Source: Ctenosaura bakeri (taxonomy: Eukaryota; Chordata; Lepidosauria; Squamata; Iguanidae). Taken from it: a DNA stretch of 64,000 nt. Made by a program: the position numbers and the translations under genes. The DNA lies in contig CAOLHI010001433.1 of NCBI GenBank assembly GCA_948474755.1, forward strand, positions 62,001 through 126,000, written 5' to 3'. Shown piece by piece: positions 48,160-59,232 of this stretch. Each line of letters starts with the position of its first letter. Positions within the stretch are counted from its first letter, which is position 1. The notes below the pieces were generated by a model, which made no database searches, was not told the DNA's origin, and saw nothing but the letters and a program-made list of their open reading frames with translations.

Positions 48160-48313
48160 CCTGCCTCTGGCTGTCGAGGAGGGAAGTGACACTTGGATTA
48201 CCTATCCCCTCTCGCTCGCTCGCTCTTTTTCCAACGGAAGCCTGGCCGGGGCACCCGCTCAGCTCCCTGCTCCGTTCCTCCCTTGGGCTTCTGGCCTGCC
48301 CCCTCGACTCTCG
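48160..48313 (+). other. MYO18A: Candidate untranslated first exon of MYO18A gamma (start approximate)
   Basis: It ends at the donor TCTCG|GTAAGG (GT at 48314). The next acceptor that makes sense is at 51448, before the gamma start codon. The 5' limit is only a guess, about 25-30 bases after the CTATTTTTGG element. Confidence 0.4.
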
Positions 48314-49097
48314 GTAAGGTTGCCCTTCCTTTCCCCCCTCCTCACCCCAATAGCGGTGCCCTGTTTCCCCATGGTGGAAGGGGGTGAAGGTTTCCAAGAA
48401 TGTTGGGGGAATGGGCTAGAGAGAAGGAAGTGGGCTTCTGTTCTCTCCTTGTCCTATTTATAGTTGCTTCTGGTGGGTGATAAAGGACTCTGGTAAGCGT
48501 TGTTCCCTAGTCTTTGTTTTTTGCATTCCAGCAAATGGCTGGGTTTCTCTCTCCTGCCCAACGGGGTCCCTGGTGGTGTTGAATAAGACCACTTTGGAGG
48601 TGCTGGGGGCTCCCCTTTTCTTCCCATGTTCCCTTTTGGCCGGTTCCATTGCTCTGTATGCTGTGTGAGGGGTCCGGGGAACTGGGGAGCTGGTTCTGGG
48701 ATGCTGGGGAGCTAACCGGCCCGTGGAAGTTCTAACCTCAACTCGCTTATAACTTGTAGTAAAGCTTCCATAAACTAATATTCTGATTTCTTCTCCCCCT
48801 CTTGCCTGCCTCCCCCTTCTTGTGGGACTAGGCTTTCACAAAGGCCTGGAGCGACTGCTGGGGGTGCTTCCTTCCAGGGTTGGGGTGTCCCACCCGATAT
48901 CGGGCTCCCTTGGGGTGAATGATGAGACAGAACATGTGTGGGACCCAGGAGGCGGTTGGGTCTGACTCTGGTGCTGAGTGTGGCTGCCCTGGAGTCTCAG
49001 TTGGTCACACCAAATTAGATTGGCCCCATTGAATCAGTGGTAATCAATATGTAGTTAAATCTCATTGATTCAGTGGGTCCACTCTAGTGTGTTTATG

Positions 49098-49290
49098 TAT
49101 GTATCTTCAAATCCTATGTTGAACCCATGGCTTTCAGAGGGTTTTCTTAGGCAAGGAAGGCTCAGAGTTGGTTTTGCCAGTTCTGAAATAGAGCCTACAG
49201 CACCTGGGATTTCTGGGTGGTCTCCATCCAAGTACAACCAGGGCTGATCCTGCCTAGCTTCCAAAATCAGACAGGATCTGATGCCTTTAG
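49098..49290 (-). repeat. 5S rRNA-derived SINE, reverse copy
   Basis: The reverse complement carries GGAAGCTAGGCAGGATCAGC, TTGTACTTGGATGGAGACCA and GGTGCTGTAGGCTCT, then the shared SINE tail GGCAAAACCAACTCTGAG and CTTGCCTAAGAAAACCC. Confidence 0.85.
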
Positions 49291-51448
49291 GGTATAATAG
49301 AATAGAGGCCTCTGGCTTTGCTGTCTGAGTTGATGGAACTGCTCCTGACTGGGCATGTAGGTGTGACAGAGCCATGTGTTTTTGGGCTTTTGGCAGCTCA
49401 ACGGTGTGAGGAATTCTATGGCTGAGGACTGCAACCCACATTAAAGGGAGAGAACCTGCGGGAAAGGGAGAGAGGTGGTGCCGCTGATGGGGGAGATGTT
49501 CAGTGCTCTGGCTTGCCCCTTGTCCTGCTCTCTAGTTACCTGGCAAGTCATAGCCACAGGAGGCTGGCGGCCGTATCCTAACAGTCTTTCTCTTCGAGTC
49601 TCAGGTCGAACGTCAAAGACTATGAAAGCGAGTTAAGCCAGGGGCCAAATGGGGTGGTGGTCACAGGCCTACTCACCTCCCTGTCTAAGTGGTCTGACCA
49701 GCAATAGGGTGCCAGCCAACCAAGCAATCGCAGGCACCTGACACAGAGTCAGTGGCTCAGAATAACTGCTGACTGAAGGCCTCTGCCGTTCTGGGTTGAG
49801 CTGCAAGGGGAGGCCTGCCTCTCTGTCAAAATAAGCCCCTGCCTTCCTCAGACTCATTGGGATCCTTTGTCTGCAAACGGCCTGCTCAGTGCCCCGTTGC
49901 CCTGGCCAGTTTCTGCCGCGCTCGCCCGCTCATCCGTGGAGAGGCAACGGCTGACTTGGCTGGCAGAGTTATCTCGGTGTTAAGCTGGTGGTTAACAGGA
50001 GATGTCGCCCTGCCGTTCACCGTACCAAAGCCCATTAGCTAGAGTCAAACAGCCCTATAGATGTGGGGAAGGAAGTCCGTGAAATGAGCTTTAGCATGGA
50101 GATTTTGGCATAGCCCACGGCACCCCAGGGATGGAAAAGAGCCAAGCCCCCTCCTTTCCCCCGTGGAGCTGAGGAAGATAAGCCCCTTCCGACAAGTTTT
50201 GTAACAGCAGTCACTGTGCTGGATTTCTGTGTGCGGAACCAGGAGGGTTAGCTGCTCATTGAAGTGCTATGAGTGCCTTTTGCTGGGTAGACAGGTGGGA
50301 TGGAGGTAATTTTAACAGATTGGATCAGCAACTTTTTTTTTAACCAAAGAGTGAGCAACTGTGTACTTCCTGTGCCATCATCCTTTGGATTCTCTGTGCT
50401 GGCCTTGCAAGCCCTTTGGGGGCCACTGCTTGGTTAGACGGGCTTGTACCCGAGCCTCCAGTGTGGTTTTGGGTTCTCCTTGGAAGCTCAGTGCCCCTTC
50501 TGTGGAAAAAGCGATGGCGTGGCTGCTGAATGTTTTGCAGCAGCAATGTTTGGGACTCACACCTGGTGGGAAGGCTGAGTGTTGTTGAATTGTGGCCGGC
50601 CTGCTTTTCCCTGAGTTTACAGGTGTGTGATGACAGGAATGGGCATGCCAAGAGAAACCTTGCTGTGTGCGTGTTCAGCACATTGCTTCTCTTCCAAATT
50701 TGTGCTTTGATTCATGAAATGATGACCGATAGGCCATGTTAACCGAGGTCGATGTGTTCTGCCTTTTTTACTGCTTAGCTGCCTCGCCAGAAGCTGAGGC
50801 TAAGAAGTCCAGATGTGGCCGTCAGCATCATTTTCTCAGGCTGCTGTTACACCCTTTGCAGATGCCACTGGCTTAGCCAAAGGTGGCTGGTGACCTCCTT
50901 TTTAATCCATAAAGAGAAGTGAAACCAGCAGAAAGCAATACGGTGCATTCCAATGCAGTTTGGTGTTGCTCCGTCAGCTGTAAGCCACTCAGGAAAAAAG
51001 AATGTGGTCAAGGAGGAAGCTGGGTGAGGTGTCAATGGCAACTGACACCAGAGTCTTAATTAAAGGCTGAGGCAATCGAGGTGTGCAAAGAGCCAAATTA
51101 ACATGGATGGGGTGTTTCTGCACTGCAGGGCGACAGGGAGTCGTCACCCTTCCTGGAGGGTGTGTTGAAGTTGCTGTCCCAAGGCTGCCGACCGACTAGG
51201 CCTTAAAAATTCTGCACCACAAGTGCTGCAGTGGCAATGTCGGGTTGGCAGTGTTTCGTTTTCAGTCTCTTGGGTTGGAGAGGACCACTGGGTATCCCGT
51301 GGAAATCTGACGAATGACTGTGCTGAATTCCCTGCCCCGACTTTCCCCTGATTGTGATTCCTTCCAGGATGCAAAAGCCTGGCCCTGCAGAATTTCTTCT
51401 GCTGTCCTCTTACTTCATTCTTCTCTTTCTCTCTTTCTCTCCTCCTAG

Positions 51449-51525
51449 TCAGGGTCTCAGGCTTCCAGCTCTGGGCAGCTGCTGCCATGGCCTTTTCGTC
51501 ACGGTTTGCATTCTGGGAGCAAAAG
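51449..51525 (+). CDS. MYO18A: MYO18A gamma start exon
   Basis: It follows an excellent acceptor (a 35-base CT tract then CTCCTAG). The coding part starts at ATG 51487-51489 (GCCATGG, strong context) and encodes MAFSSRFAFWEQK. This closely resembles the start of the paralogue MYO18B (MAISSRLALWEQK), and the next exon continues the resemblance with VKDEDK against IREEDK. The expected donor after the lysine reads AAG|GGAAGT: G replaces the essential T at 51527. A strong, in-frame GTGAGT donor lies at 51715, which would add 63 residues. The end given here is the conserved boundary. Confidence 0.72.
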
Positions 51526-53402
51526 GGAAGTCTCTTTGTCACTGTGGTTGTCAGCCCTTTCCCCTTTCCCCCACCTTCGTCTTCTCCTGAGCTGGGCACT
51601 TTGCGTATGAGAGACGTCAGCATGTTGGTGTGGGGGGGGGCTGGCTCCAGAATGCCACAAACCATGCTGGGGTGGGATGGGGGGATCCACTGCCTTTCTC
51701 TCCTGGGCAGGAGGGTGAGTGGTCCACCCCAGCCCCTCCTGGCCTGGGTGAAGAGCAGAGGCCTCTGGGGGTGGGAGCTGACGTCCCCTTTCCCCAGAGG
51801 ATGGAGCAAACTGGCAGCCCCTCCCTCCCAAGCTCTTTGCACCATGGTGGCTGTGTGTTCCAAATAATTTGCCTGGAAAATAACCTGGTTACTAACTGCA
51901 CTTGGTAGTCCTGAGCAGAGATAATACCGCAACCCTGGGTTTGGTCTCTGGAGGGTGGGAGCTCCTAGCACAGTAGTTTCTTTACTCCTCTTTACTGGGC
52001 GGTGGTGTCACTAGGGTTGGGGTCATGCAGTGTGGAAACACATGGTGTCCCCCCTCCATGTGACCTTTTTTGTCCAGGAGCCAGAACTCCGGGGGTCCCA
52101 GTCTACTGCTGTGAAAACCTGCCTTGTGGGCATCCCGGTATATGCACTTGGCTCTGAGAGCCCAAAGCCACCGGGCATCTCATCTAGTCATAAGAAGAAA
52201 GGGGGAAATTGCTCTATATGAAGTTGTATGGGTTGTTGTGGAGGGGGAGTCATTTTGGTGTCACCCCCCAATGGTGTCACCTGGTACAGTCTTCACCCCC
52301 TTAGTGATGAAGAACTCTGTGGTTCTTCCAAGTATAACATCAACCTGAGCAAAGCTTGGAAAGAAGGAAGGTGTTAAAAGCAAACGTTGCTATCTGTGGT
52401 GTTGTTCCCTTCCCTTTCCTCCATGCCCTGGGTAGCGAGTGGGTGCCACAAAGTCATATTTCAAGAGTATCACAGAGGGTAGAAACAAAGTTAGACAGTC
52501 CTTTCCTGGATTGTAATGGATTGTAATGGATTTAATGTTTAACTCCCCCTTTTCTGTTTTTTTGGGGATGGGTGGGACTTAAGCACGCTATCCAGACACA
52601 GTGATTGTGTTGTCTGGAGGGAATTTGGTTGTTGCTTTTAGGACCAGCAAAGTGCTCAAATTCCCCAAAGGGTCAAAAGAGCTGAGAAACCCAGGTTTGT
52701 GGTGACTCTGCATATGTCTTTGGGTCTGATGCTCCCGTCTGTATGATCCTACCCACATCCCCGTGCATGGCTTGAGTAGTTTGGGAGCCAATGGAGCCAG
52801 CGTCTTCCCACACCCAGCACCACTGATGCACACCCATAGCTTGCTGTGATGCCATGGTGGTGTCTGGTTCACTGTCTGGGTTTGGAACAATGTGCCCTGG
52901 AACTGCCTCTCTTGCCAGGTGGGCAAATAGCCTGCCATGGTGTGGCCTCCTGCTGTAAAGGTTTCAGTTCCAGGGAGTGTGTTTTGCTCTACCTCCCGTT
53001 CTCACAGAGTCTAAGCGTTGCTAAAGTCTCTTTCCACATGGGTGCTAGGACTTAGACGCAGAAGGCCCAGTTGCAGAGTGTGAAATTTTTGCAAGACTCC
53101 AGCACTCCCTCTGGCATGGTGGTTCCTGGTTGTTGTTGCCCCACTCTTTCCAAAAAAAGCACTTAAAAAAAAAAACCCATAATTGTTCTTGCTTGGATCC
53201 CCATGGAATGTCCCCCCCATTCCTTCTTCTGTGTTCTGCAGGGATGAACTTTGATCAACTTGCTTCAACGTGGGTCCTCTGTCTGTTTGCAGCCCCAGGG
53301 TCACGATGCCCAAAGTGGCAGGCTCTTGGGGAACCCCATCCCTGTCACTGCTTGTGATAACATCCGTGCTTTTGATGACATGTGCTAGCAGAAAAGTGTA
53401 TG

Positions 53403-53700
53403 CTGTTGGCCCTCCACATTTGCTAGGGTTAGGGACCCTGGACCCCTGCAAAAGTGGAAAAACCACAAATATCCAAATGTATCTGTGGGAAGGGGACTGA
53501 GGCATGATGGGGAGAGCAGGCACCGAGGGTCCAAACCAGGTCGGGGAAAGGAGAGGGAAAGGGGGTGGGTTGGCACGGTGGCCCTCTCTCTCTTGCCCAT
53601 CCCCTTCCTTGACTTGGGGGAGACATCAGGGGAGGGTTGGAGAAACTCGCAAATAATCAAATCCATGAAAGTCAAACCCCCAAATGTGGAGGGCCAACAG
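53403..53700 (+). mobile_element. Tigger-like MITE, family B (short copy)
   Basis: 298 bases with terminal repeats CTGTTGGCCCTCCACATTTG and AAATGTGGAGGGCCAACAG. The interior matches 31871-32356 with a deletion. It lies 71 bases upstream of a MYO18A exon. Confidence 0.8.
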
Positions 53701-53771
53701 TGCTGTTGTTGTCATTTCTCTCAAGCTGCGTGGCTTTTCCTGGATGAAATATTTGTGTTTGATTTCCTCAG

Positions 53772-53828
53772 GTTAAGGATGAAGACAAGCCTTTAGCAGC
53801 GAAAAGAAATGAAAAAGAGGATGGGGCT
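53772..53828 (+). CDS. MYO18A: MYO18A gamma exon encoding VKDEDKPLAAKRNEKEDGA
   Basis: 57 nt (19 codons), phase 0 at both ends, acceptor TTTCCTCAG and donor GCT|GTAAGT. The charged sequence continues MAFSSRFAFWEQK in the way IREEDK continues the start of MYO18B. No repeat overlaps it. Confidence 0.7.
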
Positions 53829-54359
53829 GTAAGTGTCTGTAGGTGTGAGTGTGGCGTGGTCTTGGGCTAACCTCAAGGCCAGGACAAGATTGTCTGTAAG
53901 ATGGGGTGGCAAGCTTGGAAAAGTGAAACTATACCTCCCAGTGGGTCTGCGGAGGCGATGTGCCAAATCTTCCACTCCAACTTCTCAATGTGAGTGAAGA
54001 GAGCCCAGGCTGTGAAGAGAAGGGGTGTAGATGTAAAGGCCTGGGGAAGAGAACAGAGGCAGAAAAAGGGGGAAATGCAAACATTCATGGTGGAAAAATT
54101 AAGCGTCCCATGTGGCTTGACAGGATAAAAGTCTAGTCCAGAGTCTTGTTTTTTTAAAAAAGCTTTTGTAAATGAGATTTTAGCAGGACTTTGTTTTAAA
54201 AAACTTTTTTTTTTCTTTTGCCACTTTAAGGCTCTTGCTGAGAGAAGGCTGGCGTCTAAACCAAATAAATAAATAAGAAAGAAAAACTTGGTAGGTGCTC
54301 TGGACAGAGTCTTCTCCATAGCATCACATCACCACTGGGGGACACCTGAGAGAGGCAAG

Positions 54360-54465
54360 GTTATCTGGTACACTCTGCTTTGTCCATGGCCAAGCAGGGA
54401 CTTGAACTCTGGTCTCCAGGATCATAGTTTAATGCCCAAACCACTGTCCCACGCTGGCTCTCAAA
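54360..54465 (-). repeat. tRNA-derived SINE fragment
   Basis: AAGCAGGGACTTGAACTCTG, GTCTCCAGGATCATAG and CCCAAACCACTGTCCCACG are the reversed promoter-side half. Confidence 0.7.
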
Positions 54466-56154
54466 AGTTAAAAAAGAAAAGGTGATTGAACACCTTTGCA
54501 AAAACCTAGTTCTGCAAGAGAAGGGGGAGAAAACAGAATAATAATGGTGACTCCCTCCTGTGCCAGTTTGGAGAGAAGGCGTCCCTTTGCCATTTTATTT
54601 TTAAGCTGGTCTTTTCCTTTGCTGCTTGCCCAGCGCAGGTTGAAAGCGATCACCATGGGAAGAGCCCCCCCCGCCTCCCGCATGGTTCTGGCCTACTTCT
54701 GGGACAAAGGACCTGGCAGGAATAAAGCAGGAGGTGTCCTCAGGCAGCCCGAGGAGTTGGAGCCTCCACCGGCTCCCCTTGGAGGAGGCTTGGGACTTGG
54801 TGTCGGGCTCCGAGCTGCCTCCCCACTTGGCTCTCCCCATCCTCTGACTGGCTGCCATGATGCTTTATCTCTCCCTGCTTTGTCTTTTTCTTGTCCTTCC
54901 CCATGGATGGCTGTTTCATCCTGGGTACAATCTCTTCTTTCAGGGCTTGAAATTTAGCTGCCCAAGGAGGGGGCGGGAGTGGAGAGTGGACCAGCGTTGT
55001 CTCCTGGTTTGTGCCTCTAATTAATCCCCCCCTTTCCCTCCACGGCTGTGATGATCTGGTGTCTGAACTCCTGAACAATTTTTTTCTTTAAAAAACTTTT
55101 GTTCCTTTGTTATTATTTCTCAATGGAGTGCAGCCCTTTTGGGCCACTTTGCTTTTGGAGAAGATAATTAGGCTGTCTTTGTTATATTTTTATGTCCTGG
55201 AAGTGAGAGAGGGTGTACGTGGTTCTCAGCAGTCCCTGATTTTGTCCTGACAACAACCCTGTGAGGTAGGTAAGGCTGAGAGTGACTAGGGGAGGAATGT
55301 AGGGGAGGAATTGACTGGGAATAAAAAACCTGGTGGGGTTTCTCTCAGCCACCCCCTACCAGCCACACTCAGGGGGTCTCCTTGATGCTGCCCAAGCAGA
55401 GATCAGGCTTCCCTTTCGGTTGCTTACCAAGCTCAGTGGCCCCAAAGGGCACCAAATGTGACCGAGTTGGATCCTCCTCCAGTGCCTTTTCAGTCTGCCA
55501 TGTGGTCAGAGGAGGTGGCAACTTGGCTATTATGCATTCAGGGTTGGCTTGCCCTTTGCTACCTGGTTTTGGGCATCCCCTTTGTCCTGGCAGGTTCTAG
55601 GAAGAGGAATATGAATGAAGAATGAAAGGAAGGAAGGAAGGTGCTCTGCCCTTGACAGGGGAGCCACTTCTGCCTCCCCTTTCTCTCTTGCTAACCCGTC
55701 CAGGGGTTGCTTTGTGTTTATTCCAGAACTGGTGGGGGAGGAAGGATGACTTGTTTGTGACTACAACTCCCAGCATCACCTTGCCAGTAGGACCACTAAG
55801 GTATTCTGGGACCTGTAATCCTCCCACGTGCCTTTTCCATGCTCTGATCTATTCCTTGTCACTAGATTTGCCCACCCCAGGAGCACAAATTTGTCCTGGC
55901 CTTGTTTGCATGTCTGAAGCCAGACTAACTCTCTTGAGGTGGGAGCCGTTTTTGCTGTGGGTGAGAGAGCATAGTTGCCACCAGATCTGACTTGGGAAGT
56001 GTGGGGTTGGCCACTAACTCCCTTGTTATCCGAGTGTGTGTGTGTGTGTGTGTGTGTAGGGGATCTGGGAGGACTGGTTTGTTCCTCCAGTGTGCGTGTG
56101 GGCCTCCAACTGAGTTCCAGGTCTTTGCCTGAACTACATTTTAAAAAAATCTGT

Positions 56155-56608
56155 GCAGGCATTCTCTACTTATTCAACAGGTTAGGGACCAGAGAGCTCT
56201 GTCAAAAAGCAGAAATTGTCGCAATGCGGAACCCTTAAATTTGAATATACAAAAATAATATAAATACATATGCATATCAATGCAGAAATATGTCGCTTAC
56301 CTCTAAATAAGTACTGTACAGTGAAGTGAAGAAAAGTGGATGATGCACTGGCGATGCACTGCACACAGTTTTCTAAGAGATGCACCGCAGATCTACTCAG
56401 CGCCATCTTTTTGTTCAGTCTGTGTGCTCAAAAGATTGTGCTGAGATGATGGAGAAAAGGGTGCACGTGGTTGCTTTTCAACAATCCGTTCTTGTGACCC
56501 TTTTCAATTACAACCAGAACTTATATATTTGATGCGCATTGAAAAGGGTCACAAGAACGGGTCATTGAAAGGCAGACCGTTAGAAAGCGGGGGATGCCTA
56601 TGATTGTT
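56155..56608. mobile_element. MITE-like element related to family C
   Basis: It begins CAGGCATTCTCTACTTATTC, AACAGGTTAGGGACCAGAG and ends GCGGGGGATGCCTATG, a degenerate inverse of its start. Its middle is different from the other copies and contains a perfect 23-base hairpin. Confidence 0.55.
56486..56560. repeat. Perfect 23-base inverted repeat
   Basis: Arms at 56486-56508 (CCGTTCTTGTGACCC and onward) and 56538-56560 are exact reverse complements around a 29-base spacer. They lie inside the MITE-like element at 56155-56608. Confidence 0.9.
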
Positions 56609-56759
56609 TTTATTAATTTGTCAACCACCTTGAATCCCAGTATTGGAAAAAAGGGGGCTATAAATCATAATTGGGGGGTTTTCTGGGGGTTGGGCAGAAC
56701 CTTCTTGTGACATCTACACCTATCTGTGGCCATAGTCGGATCCCTCAAGCTCAGGAAAG

Positions 56760-57407
56760 GAGGAACCCCGGAATCTGCACAGCCCAGAGCCCCCCGGGAG
56801 AGTGAAGAGCCCGGAGCCGCTGCTTAACGGGGACGCCACCGCTGCCCAGCACTCCTCTGCCTCTGATCAAGCCATGAATGGCCCTGAGGGGTCCCAGGAG
56901 GCTCAGTCGGAGCCTCCTGACGACAGCCAGGGCCTCTCCCGCAAGAGGGTGGTGAGGGTGGTGCGCAAAGTGGTGCGCAAGGTGCTGCCGGGGGAGGAGC
57001 CTGGAGGGGCCAAGGAGCCACCCCGAGACGCCAAGTCCCCAGAGCCCAGCAAAAAGGAGGAGAAACCCCCCCCGAAGGCACCCACCCCGCCGGCCAGGAT
57101 GCTCTCTCCTCCCCCTCGGCCGCCCCCAGCCCCCTCGAAGCTGGAGCCCAAGCTGGTGGCCCCCAAGGACGACCTCTCGGCGGGGCTGAAAAGCCTGATG
57201 TCGCGAGCCAAAAGCAAAGAGCACCGGCCACGATCCAGGCTGTCTGAGAGGAAGGAAGAGGCCAAGCCCCCCGAGGGCACCAAGAGCCCCCCACCGCCGC
57301 TTGCAGATGGGAAAGCTGCAGAGGCTGGAACCGGTGGGGAGCCAAAGGGGCGCTCTGTGGAGCCGGCTCAGCCGGCAGCGCCAAACTCAAAGGTTTCTGC
57401 AGAGAAG
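56760..57407 (+). CDS. MYO18A: MYO18A proline/lysine-rich exon (gamma-type N-terminal extension)
   Basis: An open frame of about 216 codons, very rich in P, E, K and A. It contains the basic-hydrophobic repeat RKRVVRVVRKVVRKVLPG (residues about 60-77 of the exon) followed by proline runs (PPPRPPPAPSK). The donor is AAG|GTATTC in phase 0; a second possible donor lies 15 bases earlier. The left edge is uncertain: AAAG|GAG at 56759 fits phase 0, while CTCAG|GA at 56754 is a better acceptor but needs a phase 1 partner. A stop codon at 56733 rules out a longer frame. There is no start near the left edge (first ATG at 56874), so it is read as an internal exon. Disordered and lacking a motor domain; role not known. 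Confidence 0.72.
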
Positions 57408-58599
57408 GTATTCGCACACGAGGGGACTGCTCGGCGTCCCAGCATGGAGAGTGGTGTGTTGCAGTGGGTTGTGAGCACTGCTTAATCAAAGACTTGAGGT
57501 TTGATTCTTTGTGCTTTGCGAGTGTGCAGCTAATTTGGTCGTGACAAGATTGTGCCTCCCCACATGAGTGCGCTTCTCCTCTGTGACAGAGGCTCACGTG
57601 GAGCTGGACTGCAAGTCCCAGCCATCTTAGCCAGCATAGACAAGGGCAAGGAGCGCTGGGAATGGCAGTCCGAGAGCATCTCTCCTCTCTCCATCCAAGC
57701 TAGTACCAGCGTCTGTCATTTTGCCTTTCTGAAGGAGCATCTCTGGAAGTAGGGGTCTCTTCCAGGTTGCCTGCTTGCCAGAGAATATACTTCAGTGACC
57801 TTGCAAAACAGTTGTGAGAAATCTAGGCTTCCTTAGAAAATAAAAAATGAAATGGCCCAATGGCAGCAACGCTGAACTTGAAGGTAAGATGGTGTCAGCA
57901 AAGGTTGCAAACCCCCCCACTCATCAGTGAGGGTACATATTGGCGCACTGGCCAAATTATTTTGAAACATAAGGCCGAAAATCTTCCAAGTGCCTGTTTC
58001 CTTCTGGGGTATTAGAACTCCAATAATGGTGAATCAAATAAGTTAGAATTTCCTGCCCTTTTATGACACTCGGAGCCTGTTGTCTAAAACAACTGCCTCG
58101 GTGCCAAGGCCAGCCGTGTGGCCTTCGGTGGGTGCAGATATTCTCTTGGCCTCCAAATCAGATTATATGGTGCTGAAATGTACCCTACCCACAATCCATC
58201 TAGTTTCCAGAATTTGAATTTGGAAAGTCTTTCTCCCCACCATGGTGTGGTTTGCAATGTGTTCCTCTTTACACTGTGCACCCCATGATGCCAGAGCAGA
58301 GAAGCTTCTGGGCTCCAGAACTGGTACTAACTTTGTTTGGGAGGTGGAGACTTCAGAATGACACAATTTGCCGCATTGCCTTCAGGCTCCGAGAGCGCAA
58401 AGCGTTATCTAAGAGGAGCTTGGCTTTGTTTTTGCTGAACTGTGGGAAGGGGCTAATGCTGTGTGGTGTGAAGTGCTTGATTAACAACAGGTGAATACGG
58501 AAATAAATGTTGTGAGAAAATACCAACCTTTTGCCTTTCTGTCTGAAATGATAGTCAGACAGTTGTGGTCAAATCTGACGTAGGACAACTTTCTCCTAA

Positions 58600-58770
58600 G
58601 GGTTTTCTGGGCCACCTTTCTTGAGTGGAGGTTTGCCTTTCTCCGAGGCCGAGACAGTGTGACTTGCCCATATTCACCTGATAGATTTCTGTGGATGAGC
58701 AAGGATTTTAATCCTCATTTCCTAGTGTTCTAGTCTCCAGTCCAACATAGTCCAGCGTCAAACCACAACA
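58600..58770 (-). repeat. tRNA-derived SINE fragment
   Basis: GGGTTTTCTGGGCCACCTTT, CGAGGCCGAGACAGTGTGAC and CTAGTCTCCAGTCCAACATA, reversed. Confidence 0.65.
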
Positions 58771-59157
58771 CCACCCTTAAAACCCAGACAATCTGGTGAA
58801 TCAAATGTCCGTACTGTTGCCTCTCTTTCCTTTTTTTAAAAAGGAAACTTTCCCCTTATAGTGCAGAACTGTTCCAAGGATTGTGGATTATGGGTATGGG
58901 GTCTTCTCCGTGAGAATTAATAGAACTGTCCCACGACCTGGTCCTTTGTTTGACCCTGAGGAAGCGAGGGGACGTTTGGGGTGACCAGAATGAACTCAAG
59001 GTCTCTAAAAACGTCACACCTTTTTCCACTCTAACCTCCACTCTGCTCCCTTCCTGTGACACATGCACCAATATGTGGGGCTGTTTGCATGTGTGTTTGT
59101 GTGAGCATGCCTTTTAAAGACCTCATTATGATCTCTGTCATCTTTGCGCTTGCAAAG

Positions 59158-59232
59158 GAGAAGCCCCAACCTGCAAAACCGCTGGAGAAACCTCTGCCTT
59201 CCTTGACCTCTGGAGAGGGAAAGATCCCACAG
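59158..59232 (+). CDS. MYO18A: MYO18A small exon EKPQPAKPLEKPLPSLTSG...
   Basis: 75 nt, 25 codons, phase 0 at both ends; acceptor GCTTGCAAAG, donor CCACAG|GTGTGT. The sequence continues the proline/lysine-rich style of the preceding exon. No repeat overlaps it. Confidence 0.6.

Noticed and set aside
51144..51971. 275-codon minus-strand frame
   Set aside because: It lies antisense to the gamma start exon and has no recognisable domain or splice logic.
56802..57485. Treating the GTG at 56802 or the extension to 57485 as the true ends of the proline-rich frame
   Set aside because: The frame is open upstream of 56802 and GTG is not a normal nuclear start; beyond the GTATTC donor the sequence loses its P/K-rich character.
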